From assembly GCA_947474755.1 (NCBI GenBank), contig CANJJE010000005.1, forward strand, positions 114,137 through 178,136: a DNA stretch of 64,000 bases. Reading direction: 5' to 3'. Below the pieces are notes generated by a model. The model was not told where the DNA came from. It saw only the letters and a list, made by a program, of their open reading frames with translations, and did no database searches. The translations under genes and the position numbers were made by a program. This stretch comes from Burkholderiales bacterium. GTDB taxonomy: Bacteria; Pseudomonadota; Gammaproteobacteria; Burkholderiales; Burkholderiaceae_C. Below, piece by piece: positions 36,117-45,814 of this stretch (the first letter of the stretch is position 1; each line of letters starts with the position of its first letter).

Positions 36117-37286
36117 ATGATGAGACGCCTGAAGTTGGGGTGGGTGGCGGGGTTGGTCGTGGTGCTGATGGTCGCTGGCTTTGTTGCACGCACGCTCTAT
36201 GTGCGAGCGCAGGCGCGAGCCGAAACCGCTGCACCGGCCAAACCACCGCAGGCGATGGACCTGGGCGCGAGCGACATCGTGGTGGCCCGTACGCAGCCGT
36301 TCAAGCGAACGCTGCCGATCTCCGGCAGCCTGAAGGCGGTAGACAGTGCAGTGGTGCGAGCCAAGGTCGCTGCCGAGCTCAAGACGCTCCTGGTACGCGA
36401 AGGCGACGCCGTGACCTCGGGGCAGAAGATCGGCCAGCTCGACACGCTGGAAGCTGATCTGCGAGTGCAGCAGGCCGACCAGAACGCGGCTTCGTCGCGG
36501 GCCCAATGGGACATTGCGCAGCGCGCGCTGAACAACAACCGAGCGCTGGTGGCGCAGGGATTCATTTCGGCCACCGGGCTGGAAACCTCGATTTCCAACG
36601 AGGCAGCGGCACGCGCCGTCTATGAAGCGGCGCTGGCGGCCGTCAATCTGGCCCGCAAGGCACGCAACGACACGCAGCTGGTCAGCCCGATCTCGGGGCA
36701 GGTGTCGCAACGGCTGGCGCAACCGGGCGAGAGAGTCTCGGTCGATGCGAAGCTGGTCGAGATCGTCGACCTGTCGCGTATCGAGCTCGAGGCGGCGATC
36801 GCGCCCGAGGATATCGGTGGCGTTGCCATCGGCCAGACGGCGCGCCTCGCAGCCGAAGGACTGGACGGTCCGGTCACTGCACGGGTGGTTCGCATCAATC
36901 CGAGCACGCAGGCCGGCACTCGGGCGGTGCTGACCTACCTGCGGCTCGTTCCGCGCCCCAATCTGCGTCAGGGCCTGTTCCTGACCGGATCGATCGAACT
37001 CAGCTCGGGTAACGCGCTCACAGTGCCGGTGTCGGCGGTGCGCGTCGACCAGGCGCAGCCTTACGTACTCGTACTGGTGGGGGACCGTGTCGAGCAGAGG
37101 AAGGTGACCCTCGGTCAGCGGGGTGAGTTGCCGATCGATGGTCGTATCGAATCGGTGGTCGAGTTGACCAGCGGTGTCTCCGACGGCACGGTGGTGCTGC
37201 GTGGGTCGGTCGGCGCGCTGCGCGACGGCACGCAGGTGCGCGTGCTGGCTGCGGCTGCAGCTTCCGCTGCGAGCAGCGCACGCTGA
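36117..37286 (+). CDS. RND efflux periplasmic adaptor subunit (membrane fusion protein)
   Basis: A 389-residue MFP. After an N-terminal membrane anchor (about 9-27), the barrel-sandwich (lipoyl) halves appear at LPISGSLKAVDSAVVRAKVAAELKTLLVREGD (about 66-97) and TQLVSPISGQVSQRLAQPGERVS. A helical hairpin (about 115-180) lies between, then the beta-barrel and membrane-proximal domains. No lipobox cysteine is seen. It is 2 bases ahead of the RND permease gene, forming a standard MFP-RND pair. Confidence 0.92.
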   Translation: MMRRLKLGWVAGLVVVLMVAGFVARTLYVRAQARAETAAPAKPPQAMDLGASDIVVARTQPFKRTLPISGSLKAVDSAVVRAKVAAELKTLLVREGDAVTSGQKIGQLDTLEADLRVQQADQNAASSRAQWDIAQRALNNNRALVAQGFISATGLETSISNEAAARAVYEAALAAVNLARKARNDTQLVSPISGQVSQRLAQPGERVSVDAKLVEIVDLSRIELEAAIAPEDIGGVAIGQTARLAAEGLDGPVTARVVRINPSTQAGTRAVLTYLRLVPRPNLRQGLFLTGSIELSSGNALTVPVSAVRVDQAQPYVLVLVGDRVEQRKVTLGQRGELPIDGRIESVVELTSGVSDGTVVLRGSVGALRDGTQVRVLAAAAASAASSAR

Positions 37287-37288
37287 CC

Positions 37289-40200
37289 ATGTGGTTCACC
37301 CGCGTCTCGATCGGCAACCCGGTGATGGCCACCATGGTCATGCTGGCGTTTGTCGTCCTGGGACTCTTCAGTTACCAGCGGCTGTCGGTCGATCAGTTTC
37401 CCAACATTGATTTTCCGACCGTCGTCGTGCAGTTCGACTACCCCGGCGCCTCGCCCGAAATCGTCGAGACCGAAGTCACGAAGAAGGTCGAGGAAGCGGT
37501 CAACACCGTGGCGGGCATCAGCTCGCTGTACTCGCGTTCCTACGAGGGCAACTCGATCGTGATCATCGAGTTCAACCTGAACGTCGACGGCCGCAAGGCG
37601 GCCGAGGATGTGCGCGAGAAAGTCGCACTGGTGCGACCCAGCCTGCGTGACGAGGTCAAGGAGCCGCGCGTCTCGCGCTTCGACCCGGCCAGCACGCCGA
37701 TCTTCAACCTTGCCGTGCTGTCGCCGACCGGCAAGCAGACACCGCAGGAGCTGACCACCTGGGCCACACAGGTGCTGCAGAAGCGGCTGGAAAACGTGCG
37801 GGGCGTCGGGTCGGTCAGCGTGGTGGGCGGCGTGTCGCGGCAGATCAATCTCTACCTGAAGCCAGCCGCCATGGAGGCGATGGGCGTCAGCGTGGACAAC
37901 GTCATCAACGCGGTGCGCAGCGAGAACCAGGAACTGCCGATGGGCGCCATTCGCTCCGTCGACCAGGAGCGCGTGGTGCAGATCAATGCCCGGCTGAAGC
38001 GGCCGGAGGAGTTCCGCGACATCGTCGTCGCCCGCCGGGGGGCGGCCACGCCTGGAACGGGTAACGCGACGGTCAGTGGCGGCTCGCCAGTCAAGCTGTG
38101 GCAGGTGGCTGATGTGGTCGACGGCCCGCAGGAGGTCGAAAGCCTGGCGCTGTACAACGGCCAGCGAACCGTGCTGCTGTCGGTGCAGAAGTCGCAGGGC
38201 GAGAACACCATCGAAGTGGTTGATGGCCTGCGCAAGGCTCTTGCGGCTGCAGCTTCGGTGACGCCGCCGGGCATCGTGGTCGAAGTGAACCGCGACAATT
38301 CGCGATCGATCCGTGTCGCCGTCGCGAACGTCAAGCACACCCTGTTCGAGGGCGCGGCGCTCACCGTGCTGATCGTCTTCCTGTTCCTCAATTCCTGGCG
38401 CAGCACCGTCATCACCGGCCTCACGTTGCCGATCGCACTGATCGGCACCTTCGGCTTCATGTACATCTTCGGCTTCACCATCAACAGCATCACGATGATG
38501 GCGCTGAGCCTGTGCGTGGGCCTGCTGATCGACGACGCGATCGTCGTGCGCGAGAACATCGTGCGCCATGTGCAGATGGGCAAGAGCGCTCATCAGGCGG
38601 CGCTCGACGGCACGCAGGAGATCGGCCTGGCGGTGATGGCGACCACGATGTCCATCGTCGCGGTCTTCCTGCCGATCGGCTTCATGGGCGGCATCGTCGG
38701 CAAGTTCTTCCACGAGTTCGGCCTGACCATCGTGGCCGCGGTGCTGATCTCCATGTTCGTCAGCTTCACGCTCGACCCGATGCTCTCCAGCATCTGGCAC
38801 GACCCTCAGGCTTCGCACCGAACCGGCACACCGCGCGAGACGACCAGCCTCTACGACCGCACGCTGGGCCGCGTCACAGAGGTGTTCGAGCGTTTCACCG
38901 TGTGGCTGGGACAAGGCTACCAGTCCATCCTGGGCTGGTCGCTGCGACAGCGGGTGGCCACGCTGGCGATCGCGGCAGCCACCTTCGGCGGCAGTTTCCT
39001 GCTCATACCGGTGCTGGGCGCCGAGTTCGTTCCGAAGGCCGATTTCTCGGAGACCACGGTCAACTTCTTCACGCCCGTCGGCTCGTCGCTCGAAGTGACC
39101 GAAGCCCGCGCCAGGCAGGTCGATCTGGCACTGCGCGAGCTACCCGAGGTCAAGTACACGGTCACCACGATCAACAGTGGATCTGCCGCCGGCAAGATCT
39201 TCGGCTCCACCTATGTGCGACTGGTCGATCGTGATCTGCGTCAGCGCGGCCTGGAGCAGATGACGGTGCCCATGCGCGAGCGCCTCGAGCGCATTCCGGG
39301 CATCACCGTCACCAACATGGGTTCGCCCGATCTGGGCGGCGGCAAGAGCCTGCAGTTCTCGATCCAGGGAAGCGATCTGCGCGAACTCGAGCGGCTGTCC
39401 AAGATCATCACCGCACAGCTGCAACAGGTGCCGGGACTGGTCGATCTGGACACCACCTTGAAGCCCGACAAGCCCACCGTCGCGATCGACGTGAAGCGCG
39501 AGGCGGCGTCTGATCTGGGGCTCAATGTCAACATGCTGGCCAACACGCTGCGCTCACTGGTGGCTGGCACGACAGTGGGCAACTGGCGCGCGCCTGATGG
39601 CGAAAACTACGACGTGATCGTGCGGCTGACGCCCGAAAGCCGCACCTCTCTGGCCGACCTGCAACGCCTGCCTGTTCCTGTGGCTGCCGGTGCCGACGGG
39701 TTGCCTCGCATCGTGCGACTGTCGCAGGTGGCCGATGTCACTGCATCGGCCGGACCGAACCAGATCAACCGGCGCGACCTGAACCGGGAGATCAACATGG
39801 ACGCAAACGCCTATGGCCGCAGCGCCGGCGAAGTGTCTGCCGATATCCGACGCATCCTGGACAGCGTGGCCTGGCCCCCGGGCTACCGCTACAGCTTCGG
39901 TGGCAGCACGAAGAACATGGCCGAATCATTCAGCTACGCGATCGGCGCGCTGGGCCTGGCGGTGGTGTTCATCTACATGATCCTCGCCAGCCAGTTCCGC
40001 AGCTTCCTGCAGCCGATGGCGCTGATGACCTCGCTGCCGCTGACGCTGATCGGGGTGGTGCTGACGCTCTTGATGTTCGGCTCGACCTTGAACATGTTCA
40101 GCATCATCGGTATCGTGATGCTGATGGGTCTGGTGACGAAAAACGCGATCCTGCTGATCGACTTCGCCATCCGCGCGCGCGAAGGAACCGTGCCCGGCGA

Positions 40201-40507
40201 GGTGGCGATGGATCGTGAAAGCGCGCTGATGCTTGCCGCCCGTGTGCGTCTTCGTCCGATCCTGATGACTACGCTGGCGATGATCTTCGGCATGGTGCCG
40301 CTGGCCTTTGCGCTGTCCGAAGGGGCGGAGCAGCGTGCCCCCATGGGCCAGGCAGTGATCGGCGGCGTGATTGCCTCGTCGCTGTTGACACTGGTCGTGG
40401 TGCCGGTCGTCTACTGCTACCTGGATGACCTGGCAGTGTGGGCCAAGCGGCGCTGGTCCCGCCACCCCCGCGCCACGGCCACGCCACCTCTGATCGTGGG
40501 GAAATAA
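37289..40507 (+). CDS. RND efflux transporter permease (inner membrane)
   Basis: A 1072-residue proton-driven exporter of the AcrB/MdtB superfamily (HAE-type). It starts [21 protein letters not shown], with two large periplasmic loops and about 12 membrane helices. The helix-4 motif region ([20 protein letters not shown], about 411-430) carries the paired aspartates of the proton relay and clearly marks a drug-type pump. Substrate is unknown. A separate TolC-type channel gene lies 1.1 kb downstream after pcm and rhodanese genes, so the three parts may be co-transcribed. Confidence 0.94.
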   Translation: MWFTRVSIGNPVMATMVMLAFVVLGLFSYQRLSVDQFPNIDFPTVVVQFDYPGASPEIVETEVTKKVEEAVNTVAGISSLYSRSYEGNSIVIIEFNLNVDGRKAAEDVREKVALVRPSLRDEVKEPRVSRFDPASTPIFNLAVLSPTGKQTPQELTTWATQVLQKRLENVRGVGSVSVVGGVSRQINLYLKPAAMEAMGVSVDNVINAVRSENQELPMGAIRSVDQERVVQINARLKRPEEFRDIVVARRGAATPGTGNATVSGGSPVKLWQVADVVDGPQEVESLALYNGQRTVLLSVQKSQGENTIEVVDGLRKALAAAASVTPPGIVVEVNRDNSRSIRVAVANVKHTLFEGAALTVLIVFLFLNSWRSTVITGLTLPIALIGTFGFMYIFGFTINSITMMALSLCVGLLIDDAIVVRENIVRHVQMGKSAHQAALDGTQEIGLAVMATTMSIVAVFLPIGFMGGIVGKFFHEFGLTIVAAVLISMFVSFTLDPMLSSIWHDPQASHRTGTPRETTSLYDRTLGRVTEVFERFTVWLGQGYQSILGWSLRQRVATLAIAAATFGGSFLLIPVLGAEFVPKADFSETTVNFFTPVGSSLEVTEARARQVDLALRELPEVKYTVTTINSGSAAGKIFGSTYVRLVDRDLRQRGLEQMTVPMRERLERIPGITVTNMGSPDLGGGKSLQFSIQGSDLRELERLSKIITAQLQQVPGLVDLDTTLKPDKPTVAIDVKREAASDLGLNVNMLANTLRSLVAGTTVGNWRAPDGENYDVIVRLTPESRTSLADLQRLPVPVAAGADGLPRIVRLSQVADVTASAGPNQINRRDLNREINMDANAYGRSAGEVSADIRRILDSVAWPPGYRYSFGGSTKNMAESFSYAIGALGLAVVFIYMILASQFRSFLQPMALMTSLPLTLIGVVLTLLMFGSTLNMFSIIGIVMLMGLVTKNAILLIDFAIRAREGTVPGEVAMDRESALMLAARVRLRPILMTTLAMIFGMVPLAFALSEGAEQRAPMGQAVIGGVIASSLLTLVVVPVVYCYLDDLAVWAKRRWSRHPRATATPPLIVGK

Positions 40508-40584
40508 AATGCCCGCCTGCCGATCAGCGCCGCTCGTTTGCCCTCACCGCATGACAACTCACTGCCGCGAAGCCCTGTACCGCC

Positions 40585-41268
40585 ATGGACATTGAACACG
40601 CCCGCTTCAACATGATCGAGCAGCAGATCAGACCCTGGGAGGTACTCGATGCAGAGGTGTTGTCGCTGCTGGCGGTAATCCGGCGAGAGGATTTCCTGCC
40701 GCCTGCAACTCGCTCGATGGCCTTCGTCGACACCGAAGTCGTGCTGCCCACGTCCACCGGACCAGCGCAATCGATGCTGGCGCCGAGGGTCGAGGCGCGG
40801 CTCCTGCAGGAACTCGATGTCGGCAAGCACGAGCGGGTGCTCGAGGTCGGCGCTGGCTCGGGCTTCATGGCGGCCTTGCTCGGCCATCGGGCTCAACAGG
40901 TGCTGAGCCTGGAGATCGATGCCGATCTGTCTTCATTCGCCATGGCCAACCTGCGCCGCGCCGGGGCTTCGAACGTCTCGGTGCGCCATGCCGATGGATC
41001 GAAGGGCAGCGCCGCTGACGGACCGTTCGACGTGATCGTGCTCTCCGGCTCGGTCCCCCAGGTCCCGCAGGTGCTGTTCGATCAACTGAAGACCGGTGGC
41101 CGGCTGGTGGCTATCGTCGGCCAGCTGCCGATCATGCAGGCGGTTCTGTACACCCGCAGCGCGTCGGGCGGTGCGGGTGAGCGCAGCGCGATCAGCAGCG
41201 TCGAGCTGTTCGATACCGTGGCGCCGCGGCTGACCGGCTTCGAAGAGCCGAGCCGGTTCCACTTCTGA
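40585..41268 (+). CDS. Protein-L-isoaspartate O-methyltransferase family protein
   Basis: A 227-residue SAM-dependent methyltransferase. MDIEHARFNMIEQQIRPW is the family start; the PCMT core includes IRREDFLP, AQSMLAPRVEARLLQEL (about 61-77) and the SAM motif VLEVGAGSGFMAALL (about 85-99). It resembles Pcm, but the active-site region is the variant seen in the Burkholderiales pcm-rhodanese-tolC cluster, so repair of isoaspartyl residues is likely but not certain. Its last base overlaps the rhodanese start. Confidence 0.88.
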   Translation: MDIEHARFNMIEQQIRPWEVLDAEVLSLLAVIRREDFLPPATRSMAFVDTEVVLPTSTGPAQSMLAPRVEARLLQELDVGKHERVLEVGAGSGFMAALLGHRAQQVLSLEIDADLSSFAMANLRRAGASNVSVRHADGSKGSAADGPFDVIVLSGSVPQVPQVLFDQLKTGGRLVAIVGQLPIMQAVLYTRSASGGAGERSAISSVELFDTVAPRLTGFEEPSRFHF

Positions 41269-41633
41269 TGCAGCACATAGGCGCGCGGGAGTTTGCGGCA
41301 CTGCTTGCAGGCGCTGATGCACTGGCATCGACAGCGACGTCGTCAGTCGCGTTGCCCCTGCTGCTCGATGTTCGTGAGCCCTGGGAGGTCGAGCTGGCGT
41401 CCCTGCGTGCCGATGGCCTCGTCACCGTCAACCTGCCGATGAGCGAGATCGTCCAGCGCATCGGTGAACTCGATCCCGCGCGACCGACCGTCTGCCTTTG
41501 CCACCATGGCATGCGCAGCGCGCAGGTGGCGGCCTTCCTTGAACAGCGCCATGGCTTTGCTTCGGTCACCAACTTCACCGGCGGCATCGATGCCTGGTCG
41601 GTCGAGGTTGATGCGAGCGTGCCGCGTTATTGA
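41268..41633 (+). CDS. Rhodanese-like sulfurtransferase
   Basis: A 121-residue single-domain rhodanese. LLLDVREPWEVELASL (31-46) gives the CH2A-type motif and CHHGMRS (78-84) is the active-site loop with Cys78; VTNFTGGIDAWS (about 99-110) completes the fold. The rest of the loop is typical of GlpE/YgaP-like thiosulfate or persulfide transferases. It overlaps Pcm by one base and is followed by the TolC gene. Confidence 0.92.
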   Translation: MQHIGAREFAALLAGADALASTATSSVALPLLLDVREPWEVELASLRADGLVTVNLPMSEIVQRIGELDPARPTVCLCHHGMRSAQVAAFLEQRHGFASVTNFTGGIDAWSVEVDASVPRY

Positions 41634-41668
41634 GCGCCCGTCGTCGATCCTCCCACCGAGCCGCACCC

Positions 41669-43045
41669 ATGCCTGCCCTGCCGATCACCCTTCGACATGC
41701 CGATTCAGCAACGAAACCACGCCGGTGGGCGCGCCTGCTCGCTGTCACCGGTCTGAACCTGACCGCGCTCTGCCTGGCCACCGCGCAGGCGCAAAGCCTC
41801 GACGAGCTTTACACCGCTGCACGCGGCTACGACGCCACCTACCTGTCGGCCCGCTCACTCGCCGACTCGGCTCCCTACCGCGCTGCGCAGGCCAACGCAC
41901 TGCTGCGCCCGAGTTTGAACCTGGATGCCAGCGCCAACACTGGCCGCGTCGAGACTGCCTCGAACAACGCATCTTTCAGCACCCGGTCGGGACAGTTATC
42001 TGCGCGTCAGCCGCTGTTCAACCGCAGCAGCAGCGTCACCATTGACCAGGCCGAGCGTGAGCTCCAGGCTTCCGCCTTGCGGCTGGAGCTGGCCGAGCAG
42101 GACCTGATCGTGCGGCTGGCCCAGGCCTACTTCGATGTGCTGGCGGCGCAGGATGCACTGACCACCACGCGCACCAGCAAGGTCGCGATCAGCGAGCAGC
42201 TAGCGTCGGCGAAGCGCAATTTCGAGGTCGGTACCGCCACCATCACTGACACCCGTGAAGCGCAGGCCCGCTTCGATCTGGCCACCGCGCAGGAGCTCGC
42301 TGCCGACAACGACCTTCGCAACAAGCGCATTGCTCTGGACCTGCTGGTCGGCCGCAGCAACGTCGAGCCCAGGGGCCTGACGCCGCCGGTCACCCTGCCG
42401 CCGATCACCCCCGCCGACGCGGATGCATGGGCCCGCAACGCTGACGCCCAACACCCTTCGGTGCGGCTGGCGCAGCTGTCGCTGGAGGTCGCTCGGCTCG
42501 AAACCAGCAAGGCCCGCTCGGGCCACCTGCCCACGCTCGACGCGGTGGCCAGCGTCATCAGCCAGTACAACTCCTCCGGCAGGAGCGGCAGTCAGTTGTC
42601 GGGTGTCGGCACCACGAACACCGGCAGCATCGGTGTGCAGTTCAATCTGCCGTTGTTCACCGGGCTGTCGGTGCAGAACCGCATCAAGGAAACACTGGCG
42701 CTCGAGGACAAGTCGCAGAACGATCTGGAGGCCGCGCGCCGGGCGGTATCGCTGGGGACTCGTCAGGCCTACTTCGGCGTGCAATCTCTGCAGGCGCAGG
42801 TGCTGGCGCTGGAAGCGGCCGAATCCTCCAGCGCCCTGGCCCTGGAAGCCACTCAGCTCGGCTACCGCGTCGGCGTGCGGGTCAATATCGATGTGCTGAA
42901 CGCACAGACGCAGCTCTACACCACCCGGCGAGACCTGTCCAAAGCCCGCTACGACACCCTGCTCGGCGGTCTGCGGCTGCGTCAGGCCGCAGGCCAGTTG
43001 AAACCCGAGGATGTGACGGCTGTCAGCCGCTTGTTGAGTCCCTGA
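41669..43045 (+). CDS. TolC family outer membrane efflux protein
   Basis: A 458-residue trimeric outer-membrane channel subunit with a long signal region (cleavage about residue 42, LATAQAQS), then two similar OEP halves: SLDELYTAARGYDATYLSARSLADSAPYRAAQANALLRPSL and a second copy starting near WARNADAQHPSVRLAQLSLEVARLETSKARSGHLPTLDA. Both have long coiled-coil helices. It is the natural outer-membrane partner of the RND pair at 36117-40507. The start at ATG 41669 is preferred, but a TTG at 41630 overlapping the rhodanese stop is possible. Confidence 0.92.
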   Translation: MPALPITLRHADSATKPRRWARLLAVTGLNLTALCLATAQAQSLDELYTAARGYDATYLSARSLADSAPYRAAQANALLRPSLNLDASANTGRVETASNNASFSTRSGQLSARQPLFNRSSSVTIDQAERELQASALRLELAEQDLIVRLAQAYFDVLAAQDALTTTRTSKVAISEQLASAKRNFEVGTATITDTREAQARFDLATAQELAADNDLRNKRIALDLLVGRSNVEPRGLTPPVTLPPITPADADAWARNADAQHPSVRLAQLSLEVARLETSKARSGHLPTLDAVASVISQYNSSGRSGSQLSGVGTTNTGSIGVQFNLPLFTGLSVQNRIKETLALEDKSQNDLEAARRAVSLGTRQAYFGVQSLQAQVLALEAAESSSALALEATQLGYRVGVRVNIDVLNAQTQLYTTRRDLSKARYDTLLGGLRLRQAAGQLKPEDVTAVSRLLSP

Positions 43046-43061
43046 CTGCGATGCGGTCGCA

Positions 43062-43976
43062 TCAGCGCCGCATCAGCGTGCTCTTGCCGAACAGACTTTC
43101 GATCAGGTCTACGGCCACTTCGGCGGTCTGGTTTCGCACATCGAGGGCGGGGTTCAGTTCCATCACGTCGAGGCTGGCCAGCCGACCGGTATCGGCGATC
43201 ATTTCCATGCACAGCTGCGCTTCGCGGTAGGTCGGCCCGCCCAGCACGGTGGTACCGACGCCGGGCGCGACCGCGGGGTCGAGGAAGTCGACGTCGAAGC
43301 TGACATGCAGGTGCGTGTTGGCGTCCAGCGTGGCCAGCGCCAGTTCCATCGCGTGGCGCATGCCCATCTCGTCGATGAAGCGCATGTCGAACACATCGAG
43401 TTCCTGCTCGTGCACGAAGCGCTTCTCGCCGGCATCCACGCTGCGGATGCCGATCTGGCGCACCCACTTCGGGTTGATCGCTGGAACCTGACCGCCGATC
43501 TCGATCAGCCCCTCGGGGCCGTGACCGCACAGGCAGGCGACCGGCATGCCGTGAAGGTTGCCGCTGGGCGTGAGCATCTGCGTGTTGAAGTCGGCATGCG
43601 CATCCAGCCACAGCACGCGCAGTCGCTTGCCGACATCGCGGCAGTGGCGCGCCACCGCGCTGATCGAGCCGATGCCCAGGCAATGGTCGCCACCCAGCAG
43701 CACGGGCATGCGGTTCAGTTTCAGCTCGGCGTAGACCGCGTCGTGCACCAGGCGGTTCCAGGCGATCACCTCTGGCAGGTGCCGATAGCCGTCTGCTGCT
43801 GGCAGCCAGGGGTTGGTCGGGCCGCTGAGGTTGCCGCGGTCAAGCACCTCGAGCCCGTGACCCCGCAAGGCCGGCACGATGTTCGCGACCCTCAGCGCTT
43901 CGGGCCCCATGCTGGTCCCGCGCGCGCTGGCGCCGATGTCGGTCGGTGCGCCTATCAGGCTCAGGTGCAGGTTCAT
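43062..43976 (-). CDS. Arginase
   Basis: A 304-residue binuclear manganese ureohydrolase that splits arginine to ornithine and urea. Metal ligands are in GGDH (95-98), DAHAD (125-129) and DVDFLDP (228-234), and the N-terminal LIGAPTDIGASARGTSMGPEALR and SGNLHGMPVACL substrate loop match arginases rather than agmatinases. The ATG at 43976 is used; a longer frame upstream lacks similarity. It converges on the TolC gene with 16 bases between and follows the LOG gene on the same strand. Confidence 0.92.
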   Translation of the reverse strand: MNLHLSLIGAPTDIGASARGTSMGPEALRVANIVPALRGHGLEVLDRGNLSGPTNPWLPAADGYRHLPEVIAWNRLVHDAVYAELKLNRMPVLLGGDHCLGIGSISAVARHCRDVGKRLRVLWLDAHADFNTQMLTPSGNLHGMPVACLCGHGPEGLIEIGGQVPAINPKWVRQIGIRSVDAGEKRFVHEQELDVFDMRFIDEMGMRHAMELALATLDANTHLHVSFDVDFLDPAVAPGVGTTVLGGPTYREAQLCMEMIADTGRLASLDVMELNPALDVRNQTAEVAVDLIESLFGKSTLMRR

Positions 43977-43995
43977 GCGCAGGCGCTCGATGGCG

Positions 43996-44898
43996 TCAGA
44001 TGTCGACTGCGAACTCGCCGGACTGCGTCGACGGTGCTTCGAAGCCGTATTCCGATTCGAGTGCGGCCCAGGCTTCCTCGGCGGTCTCGACATAACGGAA
44101 CAGGTGTACATCCTCAGGCGAAATCATGCCGGTATCGATCAGCACGTCGAAGTTGATCAGCCGCGACCAGAACTCGCGCCCGAACAGCAGGATCGGCCGC
44201 TTGCGGCACTTGCCTGTCTGCACCAGTGTCATCGTCTCGAACAGTTCATCGAGGGTGCCGAAACCACCAGGAAAGCACACCAGCGCGATGCTGCGCATCA
44301 GGAAATGCATCTTCCGAAGCGCGAAGTAGTGGAACTGGAAGCACAGTTCCGGCGTGATGTACGGGTTCGGCTCCTGCTCGTGCGGCAGCACGATGTTCAG
44401 GCCGATGCTCTTGCCACCGACCTCGAAAGCACCCCGGTTGCCAGCTTCCATGATGCCCGGGCCACCGCCGGTGACCACATAGACCGGCGTGTCCATGTCG
44501 GCGGTGCGTTGCGTGACAAGGGCGGCAAAGCGACGGGCCTCATCGTAGTAACGCGACATCCGCGCGCGGCTTTCAGCAATGCGGATGGCGAACGCATCGT
44601 CGCGGCCCTGGGCTTGCGCCAGATCGGCGGCGGCGGCCTCGGGCGACAGGATGCGCGAGCTGCCGAAGATCACGATCGTCGACTGGATGCCCGCTTCCTT
44701 CTGCACCATTTCCGGTTTCAGCAGTTCGAGCTGCATGCGCACCGGCCTCAGCTCCTCGCGCAGCAGGAAATCGTTGTCTGTGAAGGCAAGCCGATAGGCG
44801 CTCTCCGGCCCGCCGTAGAGAGACGGCGGCGCGGCCGTACTGGCGTCCTCCTGGGCCGTCGGGAAGTTTCGGGCGGTGAGTTCTTTGCGTTTGTCCAT
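43996..44898 (-). CDS. LOG family protein (TIGR00730-like, cytokinin riboside phosphoribohydrolase fold)
   Basis: A 300-residue cytoplasmic protein of the LOG/YgdH family. The nucleotide-binding motifs GGGPGIMEA (144-152) and PGGFGTLDE (210-218) are intact. Family members cleave the N-glycosidic bond of nucleoside 5'-monophosphates (AMP or cytokinin nucleotides); old annotations as lysine decarboxylase are wrong. The N-terminal 75 residues are an extra helical region found in the longer proteobacterial subgroup. It lies 19 bases ahead of arginase and shares its strand with moeB. Confidence 0.88.
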   Translation of the reverse strand: MDKRKELTARNFPTAQEDASTAAPPSLYGGPESAYRLAFTDNDFLLREELRPVRMQLELLKPEMVQKEAGIQSTIVIFGSSRILSPEAAAADLAQAQGRDDAFAIRIAESRARMSRYYDEARRFAALVTQRTADMDTPVYVVTGGGPGIMEAGNRGAFEVGGKSIGLNIVLPHEQEPNPYITPELCFQFHYFALRKMHFLMRSIALVCFPGGFGTLDELFETMTLVQTGKCRKRPILLFGREFWSRLINFDVLIDTGMISPEDVHLFRYVETAEEAWAALESEYGFEAPSTQSGEFAVDI

Positions 44899-44934
44899 GC
44901 GGTGCAGCTTAGCGTGTCGTTGGATAAGGCAGTC

Positions 44935-45705
44935 TCAACGGCGTGCCGAAGCGCACACCGGGCAGCTCGGGTTGCAGACCAGTCGCATCTCGGTCCATTC
45001 CATCCGGCGTGCGTCCAGCATGTGCAGCCGACCGGCCAGCGAGGAGCCGACACCGGCCAGCAGCTTGAGTGCTTCGGCGGCCTGCACGCTGCCGATGATG
45101 CCGACCAGCGGCGCGAATACGCCCATCGTCGCGCAGCGCGCCTCCTCGAACGTGGCATCGGGCGGGAAGATGCAGGCATAGCAGGGATGGCCGGCAGTGC
45201 GGTGGTCGCGCGGGTCGGTCACGTACACGGAGACCTGCCCGTCGAAGCCGATCGCCGCCCCCGACACCAGTGGCCGGGCATGCCGCACACACGCCACGTT
45301 CACCGCCTGCCGCGTCGCGAAGTTGTCGCAGCAATCGACCACCAGGTCCGCCTGGGCGACCAGTTCGTCCAGCCGCGCGGCATCGGCACGTTCGCGCAGT
45401 GCGACCACCCGCACCTCGGGGTTGACCGCATGCACCGTGGCCGCAGCCGAGTCGACCTTGGCTTGGCCCAGGCTCGCCATCGAGTGGGCGATCTGGCGCT
45501 GCAGGTTCGTCAGCTCGACCGTGTCGTCATCGACGATCGTCATCTTGCCGACTCCGGCAGTGCCCAGGTACATGGCCACCGGCGAGCCCAGCCCACCGGC
45601 ACCGATCACCAGCACATGCGCTGCCAGCAACCGCTGCTGGCCCTCGATGCCGATGTCGTCGATCAGGATGTGGCGCGAGTAGCGCAGCAGTTGGTTGTCG
45701 TTCAT
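44935..45705 (-). CDS. moeB: Molybdopterin-synthase adenylyltransferase (MoeB/ThiF family)
   Basis: A 256-residue E1-like enzyme that adenylates the C-terminal glycine of MoaD or ThiS-type sulfur carriers. The nucleotide motif GAGGLGS (35-41) and the zinc cysteines Cys175, Cys178, Cys248 and Cys251 are present, together with the DNLQR-like NLQRQIAHS segment and a Cys191 in the crossover loop. ThiF is an alternative, as nothing else of either pathway is nearby; MoeB is the usual call in this position next to ctpA in Burkholderiales. Confidence 0.88.
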   Translation of the reverse strand: MNDNQLLRYSRHILIDDIGIEGQQRLLAAHVLVIGAGGLGSPVAMYLGTAGVGKMTIVDDDTVELTNLQRQIAHSMASLGQAKVDSAAATVHAVNPEVRVVALRERADAARLDELVAQADLVVDCCDNFATRQAVNVACVRHARPLVSGAAIGFDGQVSVYVTDPRDHRTAGHPCYACIFPPDATFEEARCATMGVFAPLVGIIGSVQAAEALKLLAGVGSSLAGRLHMLDARRMEWTEMRLVCNPSCPVCASARR

Positions 45706-45720
45706 CAGGGCGAGGGCACG

Positions 45721-45747
45721 AAAAAACGCCCGCGTGCAGCGGGCGTT
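45721..45747 (-). terminator. Intrinsic terminator between ctpA and moeB
   Basis: A 9-bp stem AACGCCCGC (45725-45733) / GCGGGCGTT (45739-45747) with a 5-base loop. On the minus strand it is followed by a T run (complement of the A run at 45721-45726). It would end the ctpA transcript before moeB. Confidence 0.85.
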
Positions 45748-45814
45748 GGAGACCTGGGAGCATGGCTAGCCATCAACGGCGGGCTTTGAGCTGCCCTGAT
45801 CGCTGCGGCTCCCC

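Noticed and set aside
43879-45789. Very long open plus-strand frame (636 codons) across arginase, LOG and moeB genes
   Set aside because: It is antisense to three well supported genes, lacks any recognisable domain and is explained by high GC codon usage.
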